From: a virus | IMG/VR virus record: IMGVR_UViG_3300032116_001235 | Coordinates: 1 to 24,954 of that record | Direction: 5' to 3' (one strand) | Length of the DNA: 24,954 nucleotides | Shown: positions 15,291-23,118 of the stretch, piece after piece | Position numbering within the stretch: the stretch's first letter is position 1 | Layout: the number at the start of each line of letters is the position of its first letter | The notes under the pieces: model-generated | Told to the model about the DNA's origin: nothing | What the model saw: only the letters and a program-made list of their open reading frames with translations | Databases searched by the model: none | Program-made: the position numbers and the translations under genes

Positions 15291-15317
15291 AACACGAACG
15301 AAATTTTTCTATTATAA
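15288..15317 (+). promoter_or_regulatory. Late-type bipartite start-site element
   Basis: TAAAACACGAAC (15288-15299, starting with the stop of the preceding gene) is followed after ten bases by TATTATAA (15310-15317), then ATT and the ATG at 15321. Spacing is identical to the element at 11126. Confidence 0.5.
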
Positions 15318-15320
15318 ATT

Positions 15321-17885
15321 ATGGCAGGTACAATTGATGTTGGTACTATTAAGGTTGGTGGAATAAGGGAGTTAAAAGAAGAACTTAATTCAATAAAAGA
15401 TTCATTAACCAATTTGGATGTTGATGTTAGCGGAATGGATAAGCTAAACCAACAGATGAGCCAACTAGAAAAAACAACAGAGAGTTTAACAAAAGAACTT
15501 AAGGACGTTGAGGAAGGTTCGGACGCTTTTAAATCGATAAACTCCGAAATTCAAAAGGCAACAAAGCAAATGAATTTGCTCAAAGAGGCGTCTGGTAAGG
15601 TTGACATTGACGCTAAATTTGACGAAATTTACGAATCAGCCTTGCCATTAACTGGTAGGCTTGGAGAACTTGAGGATAGGATGTATGCCTTAGCCGCTGC
15701 TGGCTTACAAAACACGGAAGGTTTTAAAGCTTTACAAAGTGAGGCAGTAAATATTAGGCAGACAATAACTAGGGTTGATGAAAGTGTAGACGACTTAGCA
15801 GCTAATAGGGGAATTTCTACATTTGGAGAACAATTCACAGGCTTATCGGATAGTTTACTTAGTTTAGATTTCAATAGAGCCGCTCAGCAATCGCAAGGGT
15901 TAGCTAATAATTTAAGTAATTTAAAACTTACGGAGGTAACTTCAGGTTTTAAAAATTTAGGGACAACGTTTATAAGCTTAGGAAAGGCGTTATTAACCAA
16001 TCCAATTTTTTTACTTGTCGCTGCAATCACAGCAATCGTTGCGGGTATCATTGCCTTAATGAATGCAATGGGAATTCTTAAGCCTATCATGAACGCAATT
16101 GGTAAGGTGTTTGGGTGGATTGGAGACGCTATTGGATTAGTAGTTCAGGCAATTAAAGACTTTCTCGATTGGATTGGGTTAACTGACTTTGCTGCTGAGG
16201 ATGCTGCGGAAAATGCAAAGAAACGACACGCCGAGGAAATGGCGCAGTCTAAGGAGCGTTTAGCGGCTTTAGAAACTAGGGGAACAGAGGAACAAAACAC
16301 GTACCAACGTGCTATTGACTTAGCCAAAGCGGAGGGAAAAGAAACCTATGCACTTGAAAAGGCGAAAGTACAAGCTTCAATTAATTTTCAAAAGGAAAAA
16401 CGAAACGAACTCCATTTGCAAAACCAAAGCATTTTAGCCCACCTTAGGGAGTTGGACATGTTGGGAGCTAGGAGTGGCGATTATACCCTTTACAATGAAG
16501 CGAGGAAAGAAGGGAATAAATTAATTGCCGAAAATAACAAGGCGTGGGCAGATGCTGGGGAAAGTATAAAAGACAGCGAGAACCAATTAAAAATACTTGA
16601 GATAAACCAAACCAAGGCGCAGGCTGAAACGGTTAAGAAAAGTGCAGAGGCTAATCAAAAATTAGTTGAGGATAGAAAAGCGGCTTTAGAAAAGATTGCA
16701 GAGATAGAAGAAAAATTTGCTTACGACCAATTGACCGACCGCAAAAAGGAAATTTACGACATTGACAAAAATTACAAAGAGGCTTTCTTGTTAGCTAAAA
16801 AATACAAGCAAGACACAACTACTTTATTAGCTAATTATAACGCCGAAATAAAAGCGGTTAATGACAAGTTCGACCAAGAGGAACTCGACAAACAAAAAGA
16901 GCAAGCGGACGCCTTAGCTTTATTACAGCGTGAACTTGGTTATAAACAACTAACCGAAACCGAAGCGGCAAGACAACAAGAAATTGACAGCTTAAATGAC
17001 TGGTATGCGGAAAAACTTTTATTATATGTTGACGATGCTGAAACAACTAAACAACTTCAAGAGCAGCAACTACTAGACCAACAAGCTTTAGCGGATAAAT
17101 ACGCAACTGAGGACGCTGAAAAGTTAAAAACATACAACGACCAAATCAACGAACTGAAATACGAACTTAACCAAGTTGGTTTAACGGAGGATGAGATAGC
17201 AAGGCAAAACGAAATCGCTGACCTCGAAAAGTGGTATACTGAAAAATTAGAACTTGCCAAATTAGATGTAGCTTTACAAGAGGAAATTCAGAAAGCGCAC
17301 CAAGAAAAGAAAATGGCGTTGTTGAAAGCTGAAAGAGATGCGGAGGTTCAACTAGCTATTGACAAAGGGAACGACGTTGCCGATGCTACAAAGACGGGGT
17401 TACAATCACTTAGCGACTTAGTAACTGCGTTCGCAGGTGAAAGCGAGAAACAACAAGAGAGAGCGTTTAAAGTTAATAAGGCTACAAATATAGCAATGGC
17501 AGTTGTTGACACGTTAAAGGGTGCGGTCGCTGCGTACACTTCGCAAATTGTAGCGGGTGACCCGACCTCGATTGTTAGGGGTGCAATTGCGGCGGCAATG
17601 GTTACCGCTGCGGGTGTTGCTAACATTAAGAAAATAGCATCAACACAATTCAAAGGAGCAACCGCTTCAAATGCTGGCGGTGGTTTTGAGGGAGCTGGTG
17701 GCGTTGGTGGTGTTCAACCTGCGACACCTCAAACTAACTTATTTGGTCAATCGAATAACATGAATACTTTACAAGGTGCGCAAAGTGTCGAAGCCCCTCA
17801 AGTTGTTAAGGCGGTTGTTGTTGAAAGCGATATAACAAGCTCACAAAGTAGGATTAAACGAATGGAAGAAAACGCGACACTATGA
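15321..17885 (+). CDS. Tail tape measure protein
   Basis: This 854-residue protein has the tape measure layout. There is a coiled-coil N-terminal part (13-95), a helical stretch, then a strongly hydrophobic region (about 226-285: NPIFLLVAAITAIVAGIIAL and onward). A long Lys/Glu/Gln-rich coiled-coil run (about 290-715) follows, then a second hydrophobic Ala/Val-rich segment (about 720-775) and a Gly/Gln-rich end. It carries three approximate 75-78-residue repeats around 467, 541 and 619. By the usual relation of about 0.15 nm per residue, the tail would be about 130 nm. Its downstream neighbour overlaps by four bases. Confidence 0.85.
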   Translation: MAGTIDVGTIKVGGIRELKEELNSIKDSLTNLDVDVSGMDKLNQQMSQLEKTTESLTKELKDVEEGSDAFKSINSEIQKATKQMNLLKEASGKVDIDAKFDEIYESALPLTGRLGELEDRMYALAAAGLQNTEGFKALQSEAVNIRQTITRVDESVDDLAANRGISTFGEQFTGLSDSLLSLDFNRAAQQSQGLANNLSNLKLTEVTSGFKNLGTTFISLGKALLTNPIFLLVAAITAIVAGIIALMNAMGILKPIMNAIGKVFGWIGDAIGLVVQAIKDFLDWIGLTDFAAEDAAENAKKRHAEEMAQSKERLAALETRGTEEQNTYQRAIDLAKAEGKETYALEKAKVQASINFQKEKRNELHLQNQSILAHLRELDMLGARSGDYTLYNEARKEGNKLIAENNKAWADAGESIKDSENQLKILEINQTKAQAETVKKSAEANQKLVEDRKAALEKIAEIEEKFAYDQLTDRKKEIYDIDKNYKEAFLLAKKYKQDTTTLLANYNAEIKAVNDKFDQEELDKQKEQADALALLQRELGYKQLTETEAARQQEIDSLNDWYAEKLLLYVDDAETTKQLQEQQLLDQQALADKYATEDAEKLKTYNDQINELKYELNQVGLTEDEIARQNEIADLEKWYTEKLELAKLDVALQEEIQKAHQEKKMALLKAERDAEVQLAIDKGNDVADATKTGLQSLSDLVTAFAGESEKQQERAFKVNKATNIAMAVVDTLKGAVAAYTSQIVAGDPTSIVRGAIAAAMVTAAGVANIKKIASTQFKGATASNAGGGFEGAGGVGGVQPATPQTNLFGQSNNMNTLQGAQSVEAPQVVKAVVVESDITSSQSRIKRMEENATL

Positions 17886-18520
17886 CAAGCTATTGGAAAC
17901 TATTAAATAAACTCGAAACGTTCTTTAACGCACACATCCAAGTTAAAAAATTTGGCGGTGAATTCAGGGAGCAGATGCCGAACTTTTCAACGTTAGACGA
18001 ACGTTATCCTTTGGTTTACGTTGTTCCAACTTCGGAAACTTCAGGAATGAACACGAACGTTTTTACTTTAGATGTTTATTGCGTTGACATTATTCAAAAG
18101 GATAGAGCAAACATAAATACGATTTTAAGCGATACCCAATTAATTTTAAACGACCTTTATTTATATTACACAGACGGGAACGATTTAAGCATTGATATTA
18201 TTTCAGACCCAACAATGACACCATTAAACAACTTTGATTTAGACTATGTTGCTGGGTGGGTTGGTACTTTTACTTTTGAGGTTAATCAGTATTCAGTTTG
18301 TGAGATTCCACTTGAGCCAATAATACCCGTAACGAATGAATGTAGTTGCGACCCCGTAACGGTTCAAAACTCGGACGGTTCTTATGATGTAAGTGTTGAT
18401 TGTGGCGACACTTTAATTTTGCCCGATACAACTTATAATGTATATTTAAACAGTGTTTTGGTAGCAACTGAAACCGCAGTAACTTTAGCAAATTTTGACA
18501 TCAATATAATATGGCAGTAA
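17882..18520 (+). CDS. Tail terminator-like protein with C-terminal extension
   Basis: This 212-residue protein has an N-terminal part (1-140) like the tail-terminator group of Bacteroidetes phages. That part holds WKLLNKLETFFNAHIQVKKF, a beta section with YPLVYVVPTSET, and INTILSDTQLILNDLYLYY. The last 60 residues contain a Cys-x-Cys (CSCDPVTVQNSDGSYDVSV), an Ig-like beta pattern also found in other structural proteins of these phages. It overlaps the tape measure gene (ATGA) and the next gene by ten bases. Role as tail-tube terminator is inferred from position and fold pattern. Confidence 0.55.
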   Translation: MTSYWKLLNKLETFFNAHIQVKKFGGEFREQMPNFSTLDERYPLVYVVPTSETSGMNTNVFTLDVYCVDIIQKDRANINTILSDTQLILNDLYLYYTDGNDLSIDIISDPTMTPLNNFDLDYVAGWVGTFTFEVNQYSVCEIPLEPIIPVTNECSCDPVTVQNSDGSYDVSVDCGDTLILPDTTYNVYLNSVLVATETAVTLANFDINIIWQ

Positions 18521-19560
18521 ACATAAATATACCTTCGCAAGTTTCTCAAACCATTACGGATGGAGTAACAGATAAAGCACCAAGCGAAGACGCAGTATTC
18601 GACGCTTTAGCACTCAAAGCAAACACGGGTGATTTAGGAAATTACGTTCCTTACACGGGTGCAAATAACGATGTAAATTTAGGGACGTACAATTTAACCG
18701 CTGACCATATAAATTTAAACGTGTCACCTTCGGGGGCTGGTTTTGTTGTTGGTTCAACGCAATGGAATAACACGTTAGGTAGTTCGGAAACACTTTTAAA
18801 AGGCGGTAACGTAACTTTAAAAAACGGAGTTGACCTAGTCGCAAGGGTGGTTAATAAAGTTGTTCCTAACACAACACTAACAAAAGCACAATACCAAGCG
18901 GTAAAAGTTAGCGGTGCAACGGGTGGGCGTTTATCTGTTGGACTTGCGCAAGCAAACACGGATTTAAATTCAGCGGACACAATCGGACTTGTAACTGAAA
19001 CAATAGCGACTAACCAAGAAGGGTTCATTATCACGGTTGGGCAAATTGAAAACATTGATACGACTGGAAATTTACAAGGCGAAACTTGGACAGATGGAGA
19101 CGTACTTTATTTAAGTCCAACGGTTGCAGGAAAACTTACAAACATTAAACCAACTGGGGCAACTGGTCATATTGTAGTTATTGGTTACGTTGAATATGCA
19201 CACGCAAACAACGGTAAAATTTACGTTAAAGTTATGAACGGTTGGGAGTTAGACGAACTTCATAACGTTAATATTACTAACCCAACTGGGGGCGCGGTTT
19301 TAGAATACCAAGCTTCGACACAACTTTGGATTGATTCGGGTATTCAATACACCATCGAATTAATAGACGCTTTAACGGTTGATTTTTACGCGCCTTATAA
19401 CTTGGTTATCACGTCAGTTAGTAACGTCTTAAACTCTCCTACAATAACAATACAAGACGATGGAGCAGCGTATACGTTAGGAAACACAATAACAGCAGGG
19501 AGTAAAATAACAGTAACGGGTTCGGTTGCTTCAGTAGTTAATTTAAACATAACTAAATAA
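18511..19560 (+). CDS. Tail fibre-type structural protein
   Basis: This 349-residue protein has the N-terminal signature TDGVTDKAPSEDAVFDALAL (about 17-36), commonly seen at the start of tail fibre proteins of Bacteroidetes phages, followed by NYVPYTGANNDVNLG (44-58). The remainder is Thr/Asn/Gly/Val-rich beta, typical of trimeric fibres, with a short C-terminal beta domain (LVITSVSNVL...). It overlaps the 212-residue gene by ten bases, and its stop overlaps the next start by one base. Expected to be a fibre or appendage. Confidence 0.7.
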   Translation: MAVNINIPSQVSQTITDGVTDKAPSEDAVFDALALKANTGDLGNYVPYTGANNDVNLGTYNLTADHINLNVSPSGAGFVVGSTQWNNTLGSSETLLKGGNVTLKNGVDLVARVVNKVVPNTTLTKAQYQAVKVSGATGGRLSVGLAQANTDLNSADTIGLVTETIATNQEGFIITVGQIENIDTTGNLQGETWTDGDVLYLSPTVAGKLTNIKPTGATGHIVVIGYVEYAHANNGKIYVKVMNGWELDELHNVNITNPTGGAVLEYQASTQLWIDSGIQYTIELIDALTVDFYAPYNLVITSVSNVLNSPTITIQDDGAAYTLGNTITAGSKITVTGSVASVVNLNITK

Positions 19561-20159
19561 TGGATTCAAGATATATCAAAGCGGTTGCTGCGGTTACACC
19601 TGCTCCAGTTGGTGCAACGTTAATGAAGACGGGACAAACAACAAGTTACAGAACGGGAGACGATGGCGATATTGAGGCAGGGCGTGCAACTTCGTTTTCG
19701 GTCTTAGCTTCAAACAATCCATTTGGAAACACGAACCGCTTTACTGACGAATTAGGCGGTCAAACGTACACTAAAAACATAGTTATTGACTGGAGTACTT
19801 ATAACGGAACAGGCGTCTTGGGTTGGTATAGATTACCGAATGCGGTTAACGTAGTTTGGAACACGGCAATAGATTCGGCTTTAGCTTTGTCAGTTGTTGG
19901 CTATACAACGGGGTGGAGGCTTCCAAATATAATGGAGTTTTCTTCAATTCTAAATTGGGGCTTAACATCTTATTTGAATTATTCACCTTTTAACCTTGGG
20001 GGTTTTGCATTTCAAACCTCGACAACATGGGGCTTTACAACCACGAATAATATTTCAATTAGTGGTACGGGGTTTCCTTCGGTTTCAGTAAAAACAAACG
20101 CAACTGGTCGATGGATAGCGGTTAGGAATTTCACGGTAAACGGAACAACTTTAACATAA
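19560..20159 (+). CDS. DUF1566/C-type-lectin-like tip protein
   Basis: This 199-residue protein carries the features of DUF1566 (Lcl C-terminal-type domains). It has KTGQTTSYRTGDDGDIEAGR (23-42), a GWRLPNIMEFSSI motif (118-130) near the middle, and the ending GRWIAVRNF (183-191). This domain is related to the C-type-lectin fold that presents variable ligand-binding surfaces in phage receptor-binding proteins. It directly follows the fibre gene (TAATG overlap), so it probably forms the receptor-binding tip. No reverse transcriptase or template repeat is seen here to diversify it. Confidence 0.65.
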   Translation: MDSRYIKAVAAVTPAPVGATLMKTGQTTSYRTGDDGDIEAGRATSFSVLASNNPFGNTNRFTDELGGQTYTKNIVIDWSTYNGTGVLGWYRLPNAVNVVWNTAIDSALALSVVGYTTGWRLPNIMEFSSILNWGLTSYLNYSPFNLGGFAFQTSTTWGFTTTNNISISGTGFPSVSVKTNATGRWIAVRNFTVNGTTLT

Positions 20160-20165
20160 AAAAAT

Positions 20166-20399
20166 ATGACTTATAAATTTGAACAATTCAATGTTGAAAT
20201 AATTAACCCTACTGTTGAGGTTATTAATGTAATTGACAATATAAACACGAAAACTTGTAACGTTGACGTTTTACTAACTACGGACACGGCACAATTTGGT
20301 GTAACTTTAGACGGGTTTACTTATTTGGAAACTTGGGACGATGCAGACATTATTAATTGGGTAGGCATTGAACTACAAAACTACGTTGTAAATGGCTAG
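20166..20399 (+). CDS. 77-residue hypothetical virion-region protein
   Basis: A small protein rich in Asn, Val, Thr and Asp with a beta-type pattern (YKFEQFNVEIINPTVEVINV) and the ending WVGIELQNYVVNG. It lies between the DUF1566 gene and the 143-residue gene, overlapping the latter by eight bases. Likely a minor structural component or chaperone of the tip; no family is recognised. Confidence 0.55.
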   Translation: MTYKFEQFNVEIINPTVEVINVIDNINTKTCNVDVLLTTDTAQFGVTLDGFTYLETWDDADIINWVGIELQNYVVNG

Positions 20400-20823
20400 T
20401 AAAAGATTTAAAGTAAAGTATGCGACTAGGAATAAGTTAGCAAAGTCTTTGCAAAAGGAAATTAAAGACCTTGGATTAATTCAAGAATGGACACTTTACG
20501 ATTCGATTCGTATTTCTGCGGTTAGTGGTGACGTAATTAACGAATTATTAATTACAATTAACGCAATGTATTATTATTTGTTTTTAGATGAGGGTACAAA
20601 ACGAGGTATTCCACCCTATTCGATAACTGACAAATGGCTGCAACGTGCGGACACTCAACAAATAATTGGCGAGATAGTAGGGGAATATATTGCTTATCAA
20701 TTTGAGGTTTATCCGTTGCTAGACTTAGCACCAATATTAAACAACCCAAAAGTAGAAATACAATTCAACTGGATTGATTCACCTTATCCGAATTTACCAA
20801 CCGCACCGCAAACGGCATTTTAA
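20392..20823 (+). CDS. 143-residue protein, HK97 gp10-like candidate
   Basis: The N-terminal part is basic (KRFKVKYATRNKLAKSLQKEI), followed by a strand-helix section with DSIRISAVSGDVINE and a block reading FLDEGTKRGIPPYSITDKWLQ. A charged early half with a mixed fold and an Asp-Glu-Gly-Thr-Lys pattern recalls the HK97 gp10 family of head-tail or tail-completion proteins, but similarity is weak. Its stop codon overlaps the stop of the minus-strand gene that faces it, by three bases. Confidence 0.5.
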   Translation: MASKRFKVKYATRNKLAKSLQKEIKDLGLIQEWTLYDSIRISAVSGDVINELLITINAMYYYLFLDEGTKRGIPPYSITDKWLQRADTQQIIGEIVGEYIAYQFEVYPLLDLAPILNNPKVEIQFNWIDSPYPNLPTAPQTAF

Positions 20824-21551
20824 CTCATAACGTGTTTCATTGAAAGCATATTGAACACGAATATTAAATTAAGGTCTGTAATTGCGTCAATTTTTGTGAT
20901 GTCTTCACCTGCTAAATTGTAGAGTAAACTTTCCCAAGCGAACTTAGAACGTTTCTTTTCGTTTTCAACTTCCTTTTTTTCTTCGGGGGTTAGTTCGTTC
21001 GTGTTTTCGTCTTCGTCGAATTGCGGTGCGAATAAGTTTTCATATTGCTTTGTAAAGTTGTCGCGGAATTTTAAGTATTCGTGAACCACTCCGAACACCG
21101 AGGTAATGGGTATTTCTTTAAACATTTCAGCACGTTCAAAAATATTGTATTTATAAGGTTCAAAAACATGGTTTCCCCAATCGTCAAGTTTTGTTTGTCG
21201 GTAAAATATTGCGCAAATAATCGGTATGTTTCCAATTTTATCTTGAACCGTAAAATAATCCGTATCAATAAACTCGCCTAGCGTAATTTTCTCGAATGGC
21301 TTAAACGTGAATTTATCAATTTGTTTTGTGACCTTAACACGAGGCTCTTGGCGTAAGAATTTAAGCGGCTCAATTAAGGCTTTTAATTCGTCAATTTCTA
21401 AGTCGTAAAACTCCTCAGGGTCTTCGTCGGTCAGTACACTTAATAATTCAACTTGCATTTCAAAAATAGAATCGAAATCCTTTTCGTCAAGTTTTGCAAG
21501 TTCAATAAATTGGTTAAGCGTTATTTGATTCCACGACTGAGGCAAATTCAT
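20820..21551 (-). CDS. Minus-strand protein, possible tail assembly chaperone (second of pair)
   Basis: This 243-residue protein begins NLPQSWNQITLNQFIELAKL, then an acidic helix (SVLTDEDPEEFYDLEIDELK), a beta part (KVTKQIDKFTFKPFEKITLG) and a charged linker (EEKKEVENEKKRSKFA). The layout parallels the preceding minus-strand gene, so I think the two are diverged duplicates. Comparable proteins in Bacteroidetes phages lie near the tail tube and tape measure genes, suggesting tail assembly chaperones. Its ATG lies 38 bases inside the end of the upstream gene in another frame. The first residue run is the strongest clue; the assignment is tentative. Confidence 0.45.
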   Translation of the reverse strand: MNLPQSWNQITLNQFIELAKLDEKDFDSIFEMQVELLSVLTDEDPEEFYDLEIDELKALIEPLKFLRQEPRVKVTKQIDKFTFKPFEKITLGEFIDTDYFTVQDKIGNIPIICAIFYRQTKLDDWGNHVFEPYKYNIFERAEMFKEIPITSVFGVVHEYLKFRDNFTKQYENLFAPQFDEDENTNELTPEEKKEVENEKKRSKFAWESLLYNLAGEDITKIDAITDLNLIFVFNMLSMKHVMS

Positions 21552-22083
21552 CTGTTAAATTTTGAGCGGTGTCTTTTAATTTATCAGCAACGTATGCCAT
21601 GAACGGGAGCGCAATTTCAGCATTTACTGATTTAAACAAATTAGCTTTGTGTTTAATATGAGCGTCCGAATAATGTTCAACGTTGTCGAGGTCTTCACGT
21701 TTAAAAATTACCGCCAACATTTTGGAGATATAATGTAAAGGGTCTTTCTTTATAATCTTTTCAATGTGCTTAATGTCACGAACTGACAACTTGAATTTCT
21801 TATCGTAACTAACATATTTATAACCTTCAAGTTCAATCGTCTTTTTAAACTTTTTAGGTGCTTTGTAACTTACTGAGTTGAATTCTTTAACCTTGTCTTT
21901 GAACTCCGAGAAGTCCATTTCGTTAACTTCGTTTTCATCTGCGCCTAAGTACGTGAACACGGACACCCACTTTTCAAAAGCGTCTAATTCTTGGTTATTT
22001 GTGAACTCGCTAACCTTTTCAAATTGCTCAATAGTTAACTCATTAATTACGTTTGGAATTTCTTTGCTGCCTAGTTTTATCAT
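21514..22083 (-). CDS. Minus-strand protein, possible tail assembly chaperone (first of pair)
   Basis: This 189-residue protein reads MIKLGSKEIPNVINELTIEQ at its start, continues EKWVSVFTYLGADENEVNEM, an acidic/basic helix (DFSEFKDKVKEFN), then KKTIELEGYKYVSYDKKFKL and a C-terminal helical part. Its arrangement (LT-x-EQF start, acidic middle, beta strand pair, helix ending with FKRED) parallels the next gene on the same strand. It is the first gene after the minus-strand promoter at 22100-22107, ten bases from the predicted transcript start. Tail assembly chaperone is my best guess from family resemblance; unsure. Confidence 0.45.
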   Translation of the reverse strand: MIKLGSKEIPNVINELTIEQFEKVSEFTNNQELDAFEKWVSVFTYLGADENEVNEMDFSEFKDKVKEFNSVSYKAPKKFKKTIELEGYKYVSYDKKFKLSVRDIKHIEKIIKKDPLHYISKMLAVIFKREDLDNVEHYSDAHIKHKANLFKSVNAEIALPFMAYVADKLKDTAQNLTDEFASVVESNNA

Positions 22084-22099
22084 TTCTTTAAGTTTTCAA

Positions 22100-22107
22100 C
22101 AAATATA
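22100..22107 (-). promoter_or_regulatory. Minus-strand Bacteroidetes-type -7 promoter box
   Basis: On the minus strand this reads TATATTTG, a perfect TAnnTTTG, 16 bases before the ATG at 22083. Two TTTG words lie upstream at spacings of 10 and 14 bases, shorter than the usual 17-23, so the -33 match is imperfect. It shares the 62-base divergent gap with the start-site element of the plus-strand protease gene. Confidence 0.55.
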
Positions 22108-22134
22108 AAAAAAATAACAAACAAATTTTTTACT

Positions 22135-22142
22135 TATTATAA
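22135..22142 (+). promoter_or_regulatory. Late-type TATTATAA start-site element
   Basis: TATTATAA is followed by GGT and the ATG at 22146. The upstream half is degenerate here: TAACAAACAAA starting at 22115, 20 bases before the element, compared with 22 at 11126 and 15288. Confidence 0.4.
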
Positions 22143-22145
22143 GGT

Positions 22146-23117
22146 ATGGATAAAGAATTACCTCTTTACAAAATTACAATAGACGAAGAATATAGCGAAG
22201 GCGAAGACTTAGGCATCGACATGATTGCCTTTACGTCAAAACCTGCCGTTATGGTTAAGGGAATGGCGTTTAATTCGGCGCACGTTTTCCATTTCAAAGA
22301 CGAACCAAAAATGAGAATCGTAGCCCCTGCCATGATTCCAATGAATATCTATCGTAACGACGAGGGTGAGGAGTATTACGTTCAATTTACAGAGCAAGAA
22401 ATAGAGAATATCTATTCAAAGTTCATGCAAGACTTAAACAACCAAAACTTGTTTAACCTTGAACATACAGATAAAAAAGTCCCTGCGTATATTCTCGAAG
22501 CGTGGTTAGTTGAAAACCCAAAAGAAGACAAAGCGTTTTCTAGTTATGGTATTGAAGTCCCAAAAGGAACGTTAATGTTAACCGCCCAAATAACGGACAA
22601 AGAATATTACAACAAGTTAGTTGAAAGCGACCAAGTCGGATTTAGTATTGAGGGGTTTCTAGGTCTTAAATTAAGCAACCAAATAAACAAATATAATATG
22701 AAGTTACCTGATGGAGAACACCTTATCGAGGGTAAAATCTACGTTGTAAAAGACGGGGAAATTATCGAGATAAAGGAGGAAGTTCCCTCTGAAGTGGAAG
22801 CTGAAATGGCTGAGGAAGTCGTTGAAGAGGAAATTAAGGAGGAAGAGGTAGCGGCAGCGGAGGAAGTTAAAGAAGAGGTTAAAGAGGAAGAAATCGTCAT
22901 GGCGGTTGACCCTGCAACTGATTCGGAGGCTGTTCTTGCTATCGTTCAACCTTTGTTAGATGCAATGGCTACCGAATTAATGAAAGCTATTGCTGAAGTA
23001 AAAGCATTAATTCCAGTTCAAGAGGAAGTGGAAGAGGAGGAAGTTGAATTGTCCGAGCAAAAGTTTTCGGCAATTGACCGTTTAAAAAAATACAGACAAT
23101 TATTTAAAGAAAATTAA
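22146..23117 (+). CDS. XkdF-like prohead protease fused to acidic scaffold
   Basis: This 323-residue protein starts with a Ser-protease domain of the XkdF/S78 type. It has MRIVAPAMIPMNIYR (56-70), NLEHTDKKVPAYILEAWLV with the likely catalytic His107, and VGFSIEGFLGL with the likely catalytic Ser167. Residues about 205-300 are an extreme Glu/Val/Lys/Ala repeat, a scaffold-like coiled coil, and the end is basic (FSAIDRLKKYRQLFKEN). It processes and scaffolds the capsid made from the next gene, which follows after one base. The fusion of protease and scaffold is common in such phages. Confidence 0.85.
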   Translation: MDKELPLYKITIDEEYSEGEDLGIDMIAFTSKPAVMVKGMAFNSAHVFHFKDEPKMRIVAPAMIPMNIYRNDEGEEYYVQFTEQEIENIYSKFMQDLNNQNLFNLEHTDKKVPAYILEAWLVENPKEDKAFSSYGIEVPKGTLMLTAQITDKEYYNKLVESDQVGFSIEGFLGLKLSNQINKYNMKLPDGEHLIEGKIYVVKDGEIIEIKEEVPSEVEAEMAEEVVEEEIKEEEVAAAEEVKEEVKEEEIVMAVDPATDSEAVLAIVQPLLDAMATELMKAIAEVKALIPVQEEVEEEEVELSEQKFSAIDRLKKYRQLFKEN

Positions 23118-23118
23118 A

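Noticed and set aside
15629-17653. Several minus-strand ORFs of 60-101 residues opposite the tape measure gene
   Set aside because: They mirror the codon pattern of the coiled-coil gene and have Ser/Cys/Leu-rich products typical of antisense shadows.
21514-21551. Programmed ribosomal frameshift joining the two minus-strand genes, as in G/GT tail chaperones
   Set aside because: The second gene has its own ATG, lies in the frame reached by +1 or -2, and no slippery heptamer is visible in the 38-base overlap. The usual -1 arrangement is not present.
22770-22900. GAGGAAGTT-like repeats as a DNA repeat array
   Set aside because: They are the codons of the Glu/Val/Lys-rich scaffold region of the protease fusion, not an independent repeat.
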